From Atriophallophorus winterbourni (Eukaryota > Platyhelminthes > Trematoda > Plagiorchiida > Microphallidae), in assembly GCA_013407085.1 (NCBI GenBank), contig JACCGJ010020111.1:109942-173941 (forward strand): a DNA stretch of 64,000 nt, read 5' to 3'. Shown in pieces: positions 9,815 to 23,500 of the stretch (the first letter of the stretch is position 1; every line of letters begins with the position of its first letter). The position numbers and the translations under genes were made by a program. The notes below the pieces were generated by a model that searched no databases, was not told the origin of the DNA, and saw only the letters and a program-made list of their open reading frames with translations.

Positions 9815-11150
9815 AATATCACCTATCACCTCGAAAACTATAGACTGCTCGCCACTAAACAGCAAGGTTTCAGGAAACATCACTCATGTCTATCTAACCT
9901 CTTGCTCACCATAAACGACTGGACTGAGTGGACAATGGTTACTCCAACCACGCATGCTTTTGAGACATTTTAAAGGCTTTCGAACGCGCCAATCATATTT
10001 TTAATCCAGAAACTTGAATTGCACGGGATAACAAGAAAACTTCTTGCTTGGCTAGAAAACTATTTACGCGACCGGAGTGCTTAAGTCAGAGTTGACGGCG
10101 CCTTATCGAAACCATTCAAAATTATGAGCGGAGTGCCCTAGGGTTCGGTCCTCGGACCTATTTGGTTTTTGATCTACGCAATCGACATTCCCGAGCGTGG
10201 TAAATGCAAGATTATGTTATTTGCAGACAATATGAAGCTTTGAAGAAGCATAAGTATAAATGATGACTGTGAAACTTTGCAGAAAGATCTAAACACATTG
10301 CACGTTTCGTCTTCGAGAAACAAACTACCATTCAACTTCTAAAAGTGCAAGGTGTTGAACATTGGGAAGGCTGTTAATTACAACTACACTCTTGGGTCCC
10401 ACCAACTCGTCTGGACCACTGAAGAGCAGGATTTGGGTAGTTCGACCAGTTCAAGTCTAAAGACTTCACTCTTGTGCAAAGCGGCTAACAAAAAGGCGTC
10501 ACAAGTATTGGCGTTATTCAGACAAATTTCCGGCAGATTCTACAATCAGTCGGTGCGCCCTACCATAAACAACTATCTAAGACCAGCGATGGAGTACGCT
10601 GTTCAGGCTTGGTCACCCTGGATTCAGAAAGACATAAATCGTCTGCAGCGTATTCACCACCGAACCACAAAGCTTGTACCCGGACTAGCTGCTCAACCAT
10701 ATGAAGAATGTTTGAGGAGTCTCAATTTTTTCCACTTTCGCTGTCGTCGACTAACAGGTGACCTAATACTGATGTACAATATTATGCACGTCCATAACCA
10801 TACCTTGTCCAAAATTTTCACACGCTCGCCACCCCGTGCCAGTTGAAAGCATGAACTTTCAGTGCTTATTCCCTCTTCAAGACTGAACTGTAGAAGATAT
10901 TCGTTTTCTGTATGTGTAAGTTTCACATGTAACACCCTCCCATCCACTGTTACACACTCAGCCAACCTGGCCATTTGTAAAGCTAATTTGGACAATAACT
11001 TAAGAGACAACCCATACTTTGATACGATTAACACTACATGAGTTTTCCTGTTCTTCTTTTTATTGTATATACGTCATAACTCCTTCCTATGGTTATTGTG
11101 AAGCTAAATGCTTTTTAGACCATTACATCTTTGAATCACTTTAAATCACT
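9815..11150 (+). mobile_element. CR1/SR1-like LINE, copy 3 (5'-truncated)
   Basis: Same extent and truncation point as copy 2, displaced by exactly 2458 bp at both the left junction and the internal AGATCTAAACAC marker (7827 and 10285). It ends in the TTGAATCACT-type tail before satellite resumes. Confidence 0.9.
9818..11041 (+). pseudogene. LINE reverse transcriptase fragment, copy 3 (six nonsense codons, catalytic Asp lost)
   Basis: Same frame as copy 2, ending at TGA 11039-11041. Stops: 9971 TAA (private), 10082 TAA, 10139 TAG, 10241 TGA and 10340 TAA (these four shared with copy 2), and 10844 TGA (private, replacing a Trp codon near the C-terminus). The catalytic FADD box reads FADN here (about 10217-10230), so the second catalytic Asp is also gone. 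It corresponds residue for residue to copies 1 and 2 over the thumb region, and no frameshift is seen. Confidence 0.88.
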
Positions 11151-14057
11151 ATGAACCAATCTGTGATCTACAATGTTTGAGTCAATCATAGCTGACAATG
11201 CTTATTATTTTAGTCCAAAAACAACAAACGTTGTGAACCAATGTTAGGTCGAAAATCTTTGTACTATTCAGAGCTGATAATGCTTAATAATTCAGTCTAA
11301 AAACTATAAAAATTTTGAACCAATGTTAGATCGATAATCTTTGAACAAATCAGAGCTGACAAGGCCTGATATTTCAGTCCAAAAACTGCAAACGTTTTGA
11401 ACCAATCTGAGTATGACAAAGAATGAAACAACCGGAGCTAGCAATGCTTGATATTTCAGTCTTAAAACTACAAACGTTTTCAACCAATGATAGATCAAGA
11501 ATTTCCTAATAATCAGAGCTGACAATGCCTGATATTTCAGTCCAAGAACTACAAACGTTTCAAACCAATCTTTATCGACTATGTTAAAAGCAATCAGAGC
11601 TGACGATGCCTGATATTTCAGTCCATTCTGAGATCGACAATTTTTGAACCAATCACAGCTGACAGTGCCTAATATTTCAGTCTCAAAACCACGAACGTTT
11701 TGAACCAATCTAAGATCGACAATTTTTGAACCAATCACAGCTGACAGTGCCTACTATTTCAGTCCTAAAACCACGAACGTTTTAAACCAATGTGAGATCG
11801 ACTATTTTTAGAACTATCAGACCTGACAATGCTTATTATTTCAGTCCAAAAACCTTAAACGTTTTGAATCAATCTGAAATCAACAATGTTTGAACCAATC
11901 TGAGCTAACAATGCCCAATATTTCAGTCTAAAAACTACAAACGTTTGAAACCCATCTGAGATCGACAAGGATCGAACCAATCAGAGCTGACAATGCTTCA
12001 TATTTCAGTCAAAAAACTACAAACGTTTTGAACAAATCATAGCTGACAATGCCTAATATTTCAGTTTGAAAACAACAAACATTTTGAACTAATCTGAAAT
12101 CGACTATATTTGAACCAATCACAGCTGACAATGCTCAATATTTCAGTTCCAAAACTACAAAAGTTTTGAACCAATCTGAGATCGACACTTAAAAACCAAT
12201 CAGAATTTACAATGCTTAATATTTCAGTCTAAAAACTACGAACTTTTCGAACCGATCTGCCATCGACAATGTTTGAACTAATCAGAGCTCACAATGCCCA
12301 ATATTTCAGGTAAACAACTACGAACGTTTTAACCAATCTGAAATCGACAATGTTAAAACCAATCAAAGCTGAAAATGCCTAATATTTAGGTCCAAAAACT
12401 ACAAACATTTTGAATTAATCTGAGATCGACAATGATTGAAACAATCAGAGCTGACAATGCTTAATATTTCAGTTTAAAAACTACAAACGTTCTTAACCAA
12501 TGTTAGATCGAGGATCTTTGTACTAATCAGAGCTGACATTGCCTCATATTTCAGTCCAATAACTACAATCGTTTTGAACCAATCTGAGATCAACAATGTT
12601 AAAACCAACCAAAGCTGACAATGCTTTATATTTCAGTCTAGAAACTATCATCGTTTTGAACAAATCTGAGATCGGCAATGTTTGAACAAATCAGAGCTGA
12701 CAATGCCTAATATTTCAGTTCAAAAACTACAAACGTGTTGGACCAATGTTAGATCGAGAATCTTTGTACTAATCAGGGCTGACAAAGCATACTATTTCAG
12801 TCAAAAAATAACGAACATTTTGAACCAATGTTAGATTGAGAATCTTTGTACTGATCAGAGTTGACAATGTTTGCTATTTCAGTCCAAAAACTACAAACGT
12901 TTTGAACGAATCTGAGATCGACAAAATTTAAACCAATCACGGCTGACAATGCTCCATATTTCAGTACCAAAACTACAAATGTATTGAACCAATCTGAGAA
13001 TGACAATGTTTAAAACAACCAGGGCTAGCAATTCTCAATATTTCATTCTAAGAACTACAAACGAGTTGAACCAATGTTAGATCGAGAATCTTTGTACTCT
13101 TCAGACCTGGCAATGCTTGATAATTCAGTCCAAATCTAAAAACGTTATGAACCATACTGAGATCGACAATGATTAAATGAATCAAAGCTGGCAATGCCTG
13201 ATATTTAAGTCCAAAAACACCAAACGTTTTAAACCAATCTGAGGTCGACAATGTATACGCCAATCACAGCTTACAATGCCCAATAATAAAGTTCAAAAAT
13301 TACAAAACATTTTGAACAAATCTGAGATCGAAAATGTTTAGAACAATCAGAGCTGACAATGCCTAATATTTCATTCTAAAAACTACAAACGTTTTGAACC
13401 AATGTTAGATCAAGGGTCTGTGTCTTAATCAGAGCTGACAATGCTTGATATTTCAGTCCAAGAAATACAAACGTTTTGAACCAATCTGGGATCGACTATG
13501 TTAAAACCAATCAGAGATGACAATGCTTTATATTTCAGTCTAAATACTACCAACGTTTTGAACAAATCTGATATCGACAATGTCCGAACAAATCACAGCT
13601 AACAATTCCTAATATTTCAGTCCAGAAACTACAAACGTTTCGAACCAATTAAGAATGACAATTTTTGAAACAACCAGAGCTGGAAATGCTTAAAATTTCG
13701 GTCTGAAAACTACAAACGTTTTGAACCAATGTTAGTTCGAGAATCTTTGTACTAATCAGAGCTGACAATGCTCAATATTTCAGTCCAAAAACTACAAACT
13801 TTTTGAACAAATCTGAGATCGACAATGTTTAAATCAATCAGAGCTGACAATGCTCATTATTTCAGTTAAAAAACTACCAAAGTTTCTAACCAATCTGAAA
13901 TCAACAATGTTTAAACCAATCAAAGCTGACAATGCCTATTATTTCAGTCCAAAAACGCTAAACGTTTTGAACCAATCTAAGGTCGACATTGTTCGAACCA
14001 ATCAGAGCTTAAAATGCCAAATTATTAAGTCCAAAGACTACAAACATTTTTATCCAA

Positions 14058-15010
14058 TATGAGATCGGCAATGTTCAAAACAATCAGAGCTGACAATGCT
14101 CAATATTTCAGTTTAAAGACTACGCACGTTTTGATCCAAAGGTAGATCGAGAATTTTTGTACTAATCAGAGCTGACAATGCCTGATATTTCAGTCAAAAA
14201 GCTACAAACGTTTTGAACCAATTAAGAATGACAATGTTTGAAACGACCAGAGCTGGCAATGCTTAATTTTTCAGTCTAAATACTACGCACGTTTTGAACC
14301 AATGTTATATCGAGAATCTTCGTAGTGATCAGTGCTGACAATGCTTGATATTTCATTCCGAAAACAACAAACATTTCGAACTAATCTAAGATCGACAATG
14401 TTTGAATCAATCAGAGCTGACAATGCTCAATATTTCAGGTAAAAACTACTAACGTTTTTTACTAATCTAAAATCGCTGAAGTTTGAACCTATCGAATCTG
14501 ACAATGCCTAATACTCCAGTCTAAAAACACTGAACGTTTTGAACCAATCTGAGGTAGACAAGGTATGAATCAATTAGAGCTCACAATGCCTAATATTTAA
14601 GTCCAATGACTACAAACATTTTTAACCAATCTGAGATTGACAATGTTCAAAACAATCAGAGCTGACAATGCTTAATATTTCAGTTTGAAAACTACGCACG
14701 TTTTGATCCAATGGTATATCGAGAATTTTTGTACTAATCAGAGCTGACAGTGCCTGATATTTCAGTCAAAAAGCTACAAACGTTTTGAACCAATCAAGAA
14801 TGACAATGATTGAAACAACCAGAGCTGGCAATGCTTAATTTTTCAGTCTAAAAAATACTCACGTTTTGAACCAATGTTATATCGAGTATCTTCGTAGTGA
14901 TCAGAGCTGACAATGCTTGATATTTCAGTCCGGAAACTACAGACCTTTTGAACTAATCTAAGATCGACATTGTTCGAATCAATCAGAGCTGACAATGCTC
15001 AATATTTCAG
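14058..15010 (+). repeat. Higher-order repeat, about 572 bp (seven monomers)
   Basis: The segment with GCACGTTTTGATCCAA at 14124 recurs at 14696, a spacing of 572 bp. The following monomer variants recur in the same order (a rearranged TATATCGAG variant, the AAGAATGACAATG variant and the GCTGGCAATGC variant). Boundaries are approximate. Confidence 0.7.
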
Positions 15011-18000
15011 GTAAAAAACTACGAACGTATTTAACCAATCTAAAATCGACAAAGATTAAACCTATCGAACCTGACAATGACTCATGTTTAAGTCTTAAAA
15101 CAGTAAACGTTTTGAACCAATCTGAGGTAGACAATGTATTAACCAATCAGAGCTGACAGTGCTCAATATTTCAGTTAAAAAAATACAAACGTTCTAAGCC
15201 AATCTGAAATCAACAATGTTAAAACCAATCAATGCTGACAATGCTCAATATTTCAAATAAAAAATTACGATCGTTTTTAACGAATTTAGAATCGACAATT
15301 TTTGAACCAATCAAAACTGACAATGTCAAATATTCCAGTCCAAAAACAATAAACGTTTCGAACCAATTTGAGGTCGGAAATGATTGAACCAATCAAAGCT
15401 TACATTGCCTGATATTCAAGTCCGAAAATTACAAACATTTTTAACAAATCTGAGATCGACAATGTTTAAAAGAATCAGAGCTGACAATACCTAATATTTT
15501 AGTCCAAAAACTTCAAACGTTTTGATCTAATGTAAGATCGATAATCTTCGTAATAATCACAGCTGACAATGCTTGATATTCCAGTCCAAAAACTACAAAC
15601 GTTTTGAACCAATCTGAGATCGACAATATTCCAACCCGTCACAGCTGACAATGCTGAATATTTCACTTCCAAAACTACAAACGTTTTTAACCAATCTGAA
15701 ATCTAAAATATTTAAACCAATCGAAGATGACAATGCTTTATATTTAGGTCCAGAAACACTAAGCAATTTAAATTAATCTGAGGTCGACAATGTTTAAACC
15801 AATCACAGCTTACAAGGCCCGATAATAAAGTTCAAAAATTACAAAACATTTTGAACCAATCTGAGATCAAAAATGTTTAGAACAACCAAAGCTGACAATG
15901 CTTAATATTTCTTTTTAAGAAAAACTAACGTTTTGAACCAATGTTTGATCGAGTTTCTTTGTACTAATCAGAGCTGACAATGTTTGATATTTCAGTCCGA
16001 AAACTACAAACGTTTTAAACCAATCTAAGATCGACAATTTTTTAATAAATCAGAGCTGACAATGTTCAATATTTCTGTTGAAAAACTACGAACGTTTTTA
16101 ACCAATCTGATATCAACAATGATACAACCAATCAAAGCTGACAATGCCTATTATTTCAGTCCAAAAACACTAAATGTTTTGAACCAATCTGAGGTCGACA
16201 ATGTATAAACAAATCAGAGCTCACAATGCGTAATATTTATGTCCAAAAACTACAAAAATTTTGAACCAACCTTAGATCGACAATATTTGAACCGATCACA
16301 GCTGACAATGCTTAATATTCTAGTCTTAAAACGTCAAATGTTTTGAACCAAACTGAAATCGACAATGTTTGAACCAATCAGAGCTGACATTGCTCAATAT
16401 TTCAGTCTAAAAACTATGAACGATTAAACCAATCTAAGATCGACAATGTTTAAACCAATCAGACTTGACAATGCTTGATATCTCAGTCTAAAAACTACAA
16501 ACCGTTTGAACCAATATAAGATCGACAATGTTGAAACCAATCAGAGCTAAGAATTTTTAATATTTAGGTTTGAAAACTACAAACGTTTCGAACTAATCTG
16601 AAATGGACGATGTTTGAACTAATCAGAGCTGACAATGCTTCATATTTTATTCCGAAAACTACGAAAGTTTTGAACCAATTTATGATCGACAATGTTTGAA
16701 CTTAACAGACCTGACAATGCCTAATATTTCAGTCGAAAACCACAAACATTTTAAATCAATTTGAGATCGGCAATATATAAACTAGTGAGAGCTGACTATG
16801 CTCGATATTTTAAACCAAAAACTACAATCGTTTAAAATCAATGTGAGATCTACAATGTTCGAACCAATGAAATCTGGCAATGCTCAATATTTCAGGCCAA
16901 AAATTACGAACGATTGGAAGCAATCTGAGATCGACAATGTTTGAACCAATCAGAGCTGGCAATGCTTGATATTTCAGTCCACAAACTACAAACCCTTTGA
17001 ACAATTCTGAGATCGGCAATGCTGGAACCCTCAAAGATCTGACAATTTTTAATCTTTCAGTTCACAAAACCACAAACCGTTAGAACCAATATGAGATTGA
17101 CAATGGTTAATTCAATCAGAGCTGACAATGCTTAATAATTCAATTCAAACCTAAAAACGTTTTAAACCAATCTGAGATCGACAATTTTTAAACCAATCAG
17201 AGCTGACAATGCTTGATATTTTAGTTCAAAAATTACAAACGTTCTGAACTGATCTGAAATTGAAAATGCTTAAACCAATCAGAGGGCAAAATGCCTAACA
17301 TTTCAGACCAACAACAAGAAACGTTTTAAACGAATCTGAGTTCGACAATGATTGAACCAATCAGAGGTGACAACGCTTGGTATTTCAGTCGAAAGAATAC
17401 AAACGTTTTAAACATATTCGAAAAGTACAATGTGTGAATCAATGAGAGATGACAATGTTTGATATTTTAGTACAAAAACTACAAACATTTTGAACCAATC
17501 CGATCTGACAATGCTTAATATTTTAGTCGAAAAACTACAAACGTTTTGAACCAATGGGAGAGGGGCAATGTTCGGATCAATTAAAGATGACAATGCTTAA
17601 TATTTCAGTCGAAAAACTAAAAACTTTCAAATCAATCTGAGATCGACAATGTTTGAACCAATCAGAGCTGACAATGCTTTATATCTCAGTCTAAAAACTA
17701 CAAACCGCTTTGAACCAATATAAGATCGAAAATGTTCAAACCAATCAGAGCTAAGAATTTTTAATATATAGTTTCAAAAACTACAAACGTTTTGAACTGG
17801 TCTGAGATGCACAAAGTTTGAACCAATCAGATCTGACAATGCTCAATATTTCAGTCTAAAAACTACCAACGTTTTGAATCAATCTGAGATCGATAATGTT
17901 TAGACCAATCACAGCTGACAATGCTTGATATTCCAGTCCAAAATTTACAAATGTCTTGGACCAATCTGGGATCGACAATGTTTGGACCAATCTGAGATGA

Positions 18001-18829
18001 CAATGCTTAATATTTCCGTCTAAAAACTACGAAGGTTTTAAGCCAATCTGAGGTCGACAATGTTTGGACCAATCTGAGATGACAATGCTCAATATTTCAA
18101 TCTGAAAACTATAAACGTTTTGAAGTAATTTGAGATGGACAATGTTTAAACCAATCAGAACTGACAATGCTCATTATTACAGTCCAAAAACTACGAACGT
18201 TTCAAACCAATCTGAGATCGACAATGTTTAAACCAATCAGACCTGGCAATGCTTGATATTTCAGTTCACAAACTACAAACGGTTTGAACCAATTTGAGAT
18301 CGCAATGTGTAAACCAATCAGAGCTGACAATGCTTGATATTTTGATCTAAAACTACAAAATGTTTTCATTTATTTGAGATCGACAATGTTTGAACCAATC
18401 AGATCTGACAATGCTTAACATTACAGTCTAAAAACTAAAAACGATTTGACCTAATCCGAGATCGACAATGTGTGAACCAATCAGAGCTGACAATGCTTAA
18501 TATTTCAGTCCGAAAAAAATACGACCGTTTTGAACCAATCGGAGAGGGGCAATGTTTGAATCAATCAAATATGACAATGCTTGATATTTCAGTCGAAAAA
18601 CTACAAACGTTTAGAACCAATCGGAGATGGACAATGGATAGGCTAATCATGACTGGCAATGCTCATCATTTCAGTCCAAAACTACGAACGTTTTAAATCA
18701 ATCTGAGATCGACAATGTTGAAGCCAATCAGACATGACAATGCTTAATCTATCAGTCTAGAAACCACAAACATCTTAAACCAATATGAGATCGGCAATAC
18801 ATGAACAAATCAGAGCTGACTATGCTCCA

Positions 18830-20530
18830 TATTTGAGTCCAGAAACAACAAACGTTTTGAATCAATCTGAGATCGACAATGTTCGGACCAATGAAAGCTG
18901 ACAACGCTCAATATTTCAGTCCAAACATTACGAACTATTGGAACCAATCTGAGAACGACAAGGTTTGAGCCAATCAGAACTGACAATGCTCGATATTCCA
19001 GTCCATAAACTACAAACGTTTTAAACCAATTTGAGATCGACAATGTTTGAACCGATCAAAGCCGACATTGCTTGAAAATTCAGTCAAAAATTATGAACGA
19101 TTGTAACCAATCTGATAACGACAATGTTCGAACCAAGCAGAGCTGACAATGCTTGATATCTCAGTCCACAAACTACAAACGTTTTGAACCAATATCAAAT
19201 CGACAATGTTTGAAACAATCTGGGCTGACAATGCTTGTTATTTTACTCAGAAAATTACAAATGTTTCGAACCAATCTAAGATAGACAATGTTCGACCCAA
19301 TCAGAGCTGACATTGATTAATATTTCAATCGGAAACCTATAAACGCTTCGAACAAATCTGAGATGGACAATGTTTCAGCCAATCAGACCTGAAAATGCTC
19401 ATTATTTAAGTCCAAAAACTACGAACGTTTTAAATCAATCTGCGATCGACAATGATCCAACCAATCACACCTGACAATGCTTATTTTCTCAGTCTAAAAA
19501 CCACAAACATTTTAAACCAATCTGAGATCGAGAATATATAAACCAATCAGAGCTGACCATGCTCGATATTTGAGTTGAAATACTACAAACGTTTTGAATT
19601 AATCTGAGATCGACAATGTTTGAAACAATGAAAGCTGACAACGCTCAATATATCAGTCCAAAAATTACAAACTATTGGAACCAATCTGAGAACGACAAGG
19701 TTTGAGCCAATCAGAACTGACAATGCTCGATATTCCAGTCCACAAACTACAAACGTTTTAAACCAATTTGAGATCGACAATGTTTGAACCGATCAAAGCC
19801 GACATTGCTTGAAAATTCAGTCAAAAATTACGAACGATTGTAACCAATCTGATAACGACAATGTTCGAACCAAGCAGAGCTGACAATGCTTGATATTTCA
19901 GTCCACAAACTACAAACGTTTTGAACCAATATCAGATCGACAATGTTTGAACCAATCTGGGCTGACAATGCTTGTTATTTTACTCAGAAAATTACAAATG
20001 TTTCGAACCAATCTGAGATAGACAATGTTCGAACCAATCAGAGCTGACATTGATTAATATTTCAATCGGAAACCTATAAACGCTTCGAACAAATCTGAGA
20101 TGGACAATGTTTCAGCCAATCAGACCTGAAAATGCTCATTATTTTAGTCCAAAAACTACGAACGTTTTAAATCAATCTGAGATCGACAATGATCCAACCA
20201 ATCACACCTGACAATGCTTATTTTCTCAGTCTAAAAACCACAAACATTTTAAACCAATCTGAGATCGAGAATATATAAACCAATCAGAGCTGACCATGCT
20301 CGATATTTGAGTTGAAATACTACAAACGTTTTGAATTAATCTGAGAACGACAAGGTTTGAACCACTCAGAACTGACAATGCTTGATATTCTAGTCCACAA
20401 ACTACAAACGTTTTGTACCAATTTGAGATCGACAATGTTCAAACCGATCAAAGCCGACATTGCTCAAAAATTCAGTCCAAAAATTACGAACTATTGTAAC
20501 CAATCTGATAACGACAAGGTTTAAACCAAG
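18830..20530 (+). repeat. Higher-order repeat, about 737 bp (nine monomers), partly tripled
   Basis: GAGAACGACAAGGTTTGA occurs at 18951, 19688 and 20343 (spacings 737 and 655, nine and eight monomers). GATCCAACCAATCACACC occurs at 19454 and 20191 (spacing 737). Monomer order between the markers is conserved and copies look highly similar. The third unit lacks about one monomer. Edges are approximate. Confidence 0.75.
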
Positions 20531-23500
20531 CAGAGCTGACAATGCTTGATATTTCAGTCCACAAACTACAAACGTTTTGAACCAATATCAGATCGACAAT
20601 TTTTGGACCTATCAGACCTGACAATGCTTATTATTTCAGTCCGAAATCCCTAAACGTAATAAATCAATCTGAGATCGACAATGTTCAAACCAATCAGAGC
20701 TAACAATGCCCAATATTTCAGTCTAAAAAGTACAAACGTTTTAAACCCATCTAAGATCGACAAGGATTGTACCAATCAGAGCTGACAATGCTTCATATTT
20801 CAGTCCAAAAACTACAATCGTTTTGAACAAATCATAGCTGACAAGGCCTAATATTTCAGTTTGAAAACTACAAACGTTCTGAACTAATCTGAAATCGACA
20901 ATATTTGAGCCAATCACAGCTGACAATGCTCAATATTTGAGTCCCAAAACTACAAACGTTTTGCACCAATCTGAGATCGACATTTTCGAACCAATCAGAC
21001 CTTACAATGCTAAATATTTCAGTCTAAAAACTACGAACTTTTCGAACCGATCTGCAATCGACAATGTTTGAACCAATCAGACCTCACAATGCTAAATATT
21101 TCAGTCTAAAAACTACGAACTTTTCGAACCGATCTGCAATCGACAATGTTTGAACCAATCAGAGCTTACAATGCTCAATATTGCAGGTAAACAACTACGA
21201 ACGTTTTAACCAATCTGAAGTCGACAATGTTAAAACTAATCAAAGCTGACAATGCGTAATATTTCAGTCCAAAAACACTTAACGTTTTGAACCAATCTGA
21301 GTTCGATATTGTTTAAACCATTCAGAGCTGACAATGCTTAATATATCAGTCTGAGAAAACAACAAACGTTCTGAACCAATGTTAGATCGAGGATCTTTGT
21401 ACTAATCAAAGCGTTGTCAGCTGTGATTGGTTCAAACAATATCGATTTCTGATTGATTTAAAACTTTTGTAGTTTTCGAACTGAAATAAAAGGCCTTGTC
21501 AGCTCTGATTGGTTCGAACATTATCGATCTGAGATTGGTTCAAAAGGTTTGTAGTTTGTGGACTAAAATGCTAAGCAATGTCTGCTCTGATTTGTTTAAA
21601 CATCGTCGATATCAGATTGGTTTAAAACGTTTGTAATTTTTAAGCTGAAATATCAAGCATTGTCACCTCTGATCGGTTCGAACGTTGTCGATCTCAGATT
21701 GGTTCAAAACGTTTGTATTTTTTAGTCTGAAATGTTGAGCATTGTTAGCTCTGATTGGCTTGAACGTTGTCGATCTCAATTTCATTCGAGTCGTTTGTAG
21801 TTTGTGAACTGAAATATTAGGCATTGTCAGCTCTCATTGGTTCAAACATTATCAATCTCAGATTGGTTACGAATGTTTGTAGTTTTGGACTTAGAGTTTT
21901 AGCTCTAATTGGTTCAAACATTGCGATCTCAGATTGGTTCAGAACGTTTGTAGTTTTTGGACTGAAATATCAAGCATTGTCAGCTCTGATTGATTCGAAC
22001 ATTGTAGATCTCAGATTGGTTCAAAACGTTTGTAAATTTTGAACTGAAATATCAGGCAATGTCAGTTCTGATTGGTTCGAACATTGTCAATTTCAAATTG
22101 GTTCAACACTCTTGTTGTGTTTGGACTAAAATATTATGCATTGTCAGCTCTGAATGGTTCAAACGTTGTCGATCTCACATTGGTTGAAATTGTTTGTAGT
22201 TTTTATACTGAAATATTAGAAAATGTCAGCTCTGATTGGTTCAAACATTGTCGATCTCAGATTGGTTTGAAACATTTGTAGTTTCTGGATGAAAATATCG
22301 AGCATTTTCAGCAATGATTGGTTCAAATATGTTCGATCTCCGATTGCTTCAAAACGTTTGTAGTTTTTAGGCAGAAATATGAGGCCTTGTCAGTTGTGAT
22401 TGGTTCGAACATTGTCGATCTCAGATTGGTTGAAAACGTTTGTACTTTCTGGACTGAAATATCAAGCATTGTCAGCTGTGATTGGTTCGAACATTATTGA
22501 TCTCAGATTGGTTCAAAACGTTTGTAGTTTTTAAGCTGAAATATACGTCATTGTCAGCTCTGATTGCACCAAACATTGTCAATCTGAGATTGGTTGAAGA
22601 GGTTTGTAGTTTGTGGACTAGAATAATAAGCATTCTCAGCTATGATTGATCAAACACTGTCGATTTCAGATTGGTTTAAAACAATTGTACTTTTTGGAGT
22701 GAAATATCAAGTATTTTCAGCTCTGATTGGTTCAAACATTGTCGATCTCAGATTGGTTCAACACGTTTGTAGTTCTTGGGCTGAATTATTGAGCATTGTC
22801 AGCTCAGATAGGTTCAAACGTTGTCGATTAGAGATAGGTTCAAAACGTTTTTAGTTTTTTGACTAAAATATTAAGCATTGTCAGCTCTGATTGGTTCAAA
22901 AATTGTCGATCTAGAATGTTTTGAAACGTATGTAGTTTTCGAACTAAAATGTTAGGCATTGTCAGCTCTGATTGGTTCACACATTGTCGATCTCAGATTT
23001 GTTCAAATTGTTTGTAGTTTTCGGACTAAAATATTATGCATTGTCAGCTCTGATTGGTTCAAATATGATCAATCTCAGATTGCTCCAGAACGTTTGTAGT
23101 TCTCGAATTAAATTATTAGGCGTTGTCAGCTCTGATTGGTTCAAACATTATCGATCTCAGATTGGTTTGAAAGGTTTTTAGTTTTAGAACTGGAATATTA
23201 GGCCTTGTCATCTCTGATTGGTTCAAACATTATCGATCTCATATTTGTTTAAAAGGTTTGTAGTTTTGTGGACTCAAATAATAGGCCTCGTCAGCTCTGA
23301 TTGGTTAAACACCGTCCATTTCAGAATGGTTCGAAACGTTTGTAGATTTTGGACTAAAAATATAAGCATTGTCAGCTCTGATTGGTTCAAACACCGTCGA
23401 ATTCAGATTGGTTCAAAACGTTTGTAGTTTTTGGACTGAAATATTAGGCATTGTCAGCTCTGATTGGTTCAAACACCGTCGATTTCAGATTGGTTCAAAA

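Larger units (their letters stand above)
11151..21412 (+). repeat. 82-bp satellite array, forward orientation, block 4 (main left array)
   Basis: About 125 monomers in one orientation with no transposon or gene. Monomers fall into recognisable variants that recur in order (for example CAATGTTAGATCGAGAATC followed by CTTTGTACTAATCAGAGC, or AAGAATGACAATG with AACCAGAGCTGGCAATG), so the array has higher-order structure. A monomer holds two similar halves, GAACCAATCTGAGATCGAC and GAACCAATCAGAGCTGAC, each followed by AATG, suggesting an internal duplication in its origin. Short open frames on either strand are by-products of the period. Confidence 0.93.

Noticed and set aside
867..21412. Possible CRISPR-like array
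   Set aside because: The repeats are directly adjacent, diverged 82-bp monomers with no unique spacers, in a eukaryotic setting with no cas genes.
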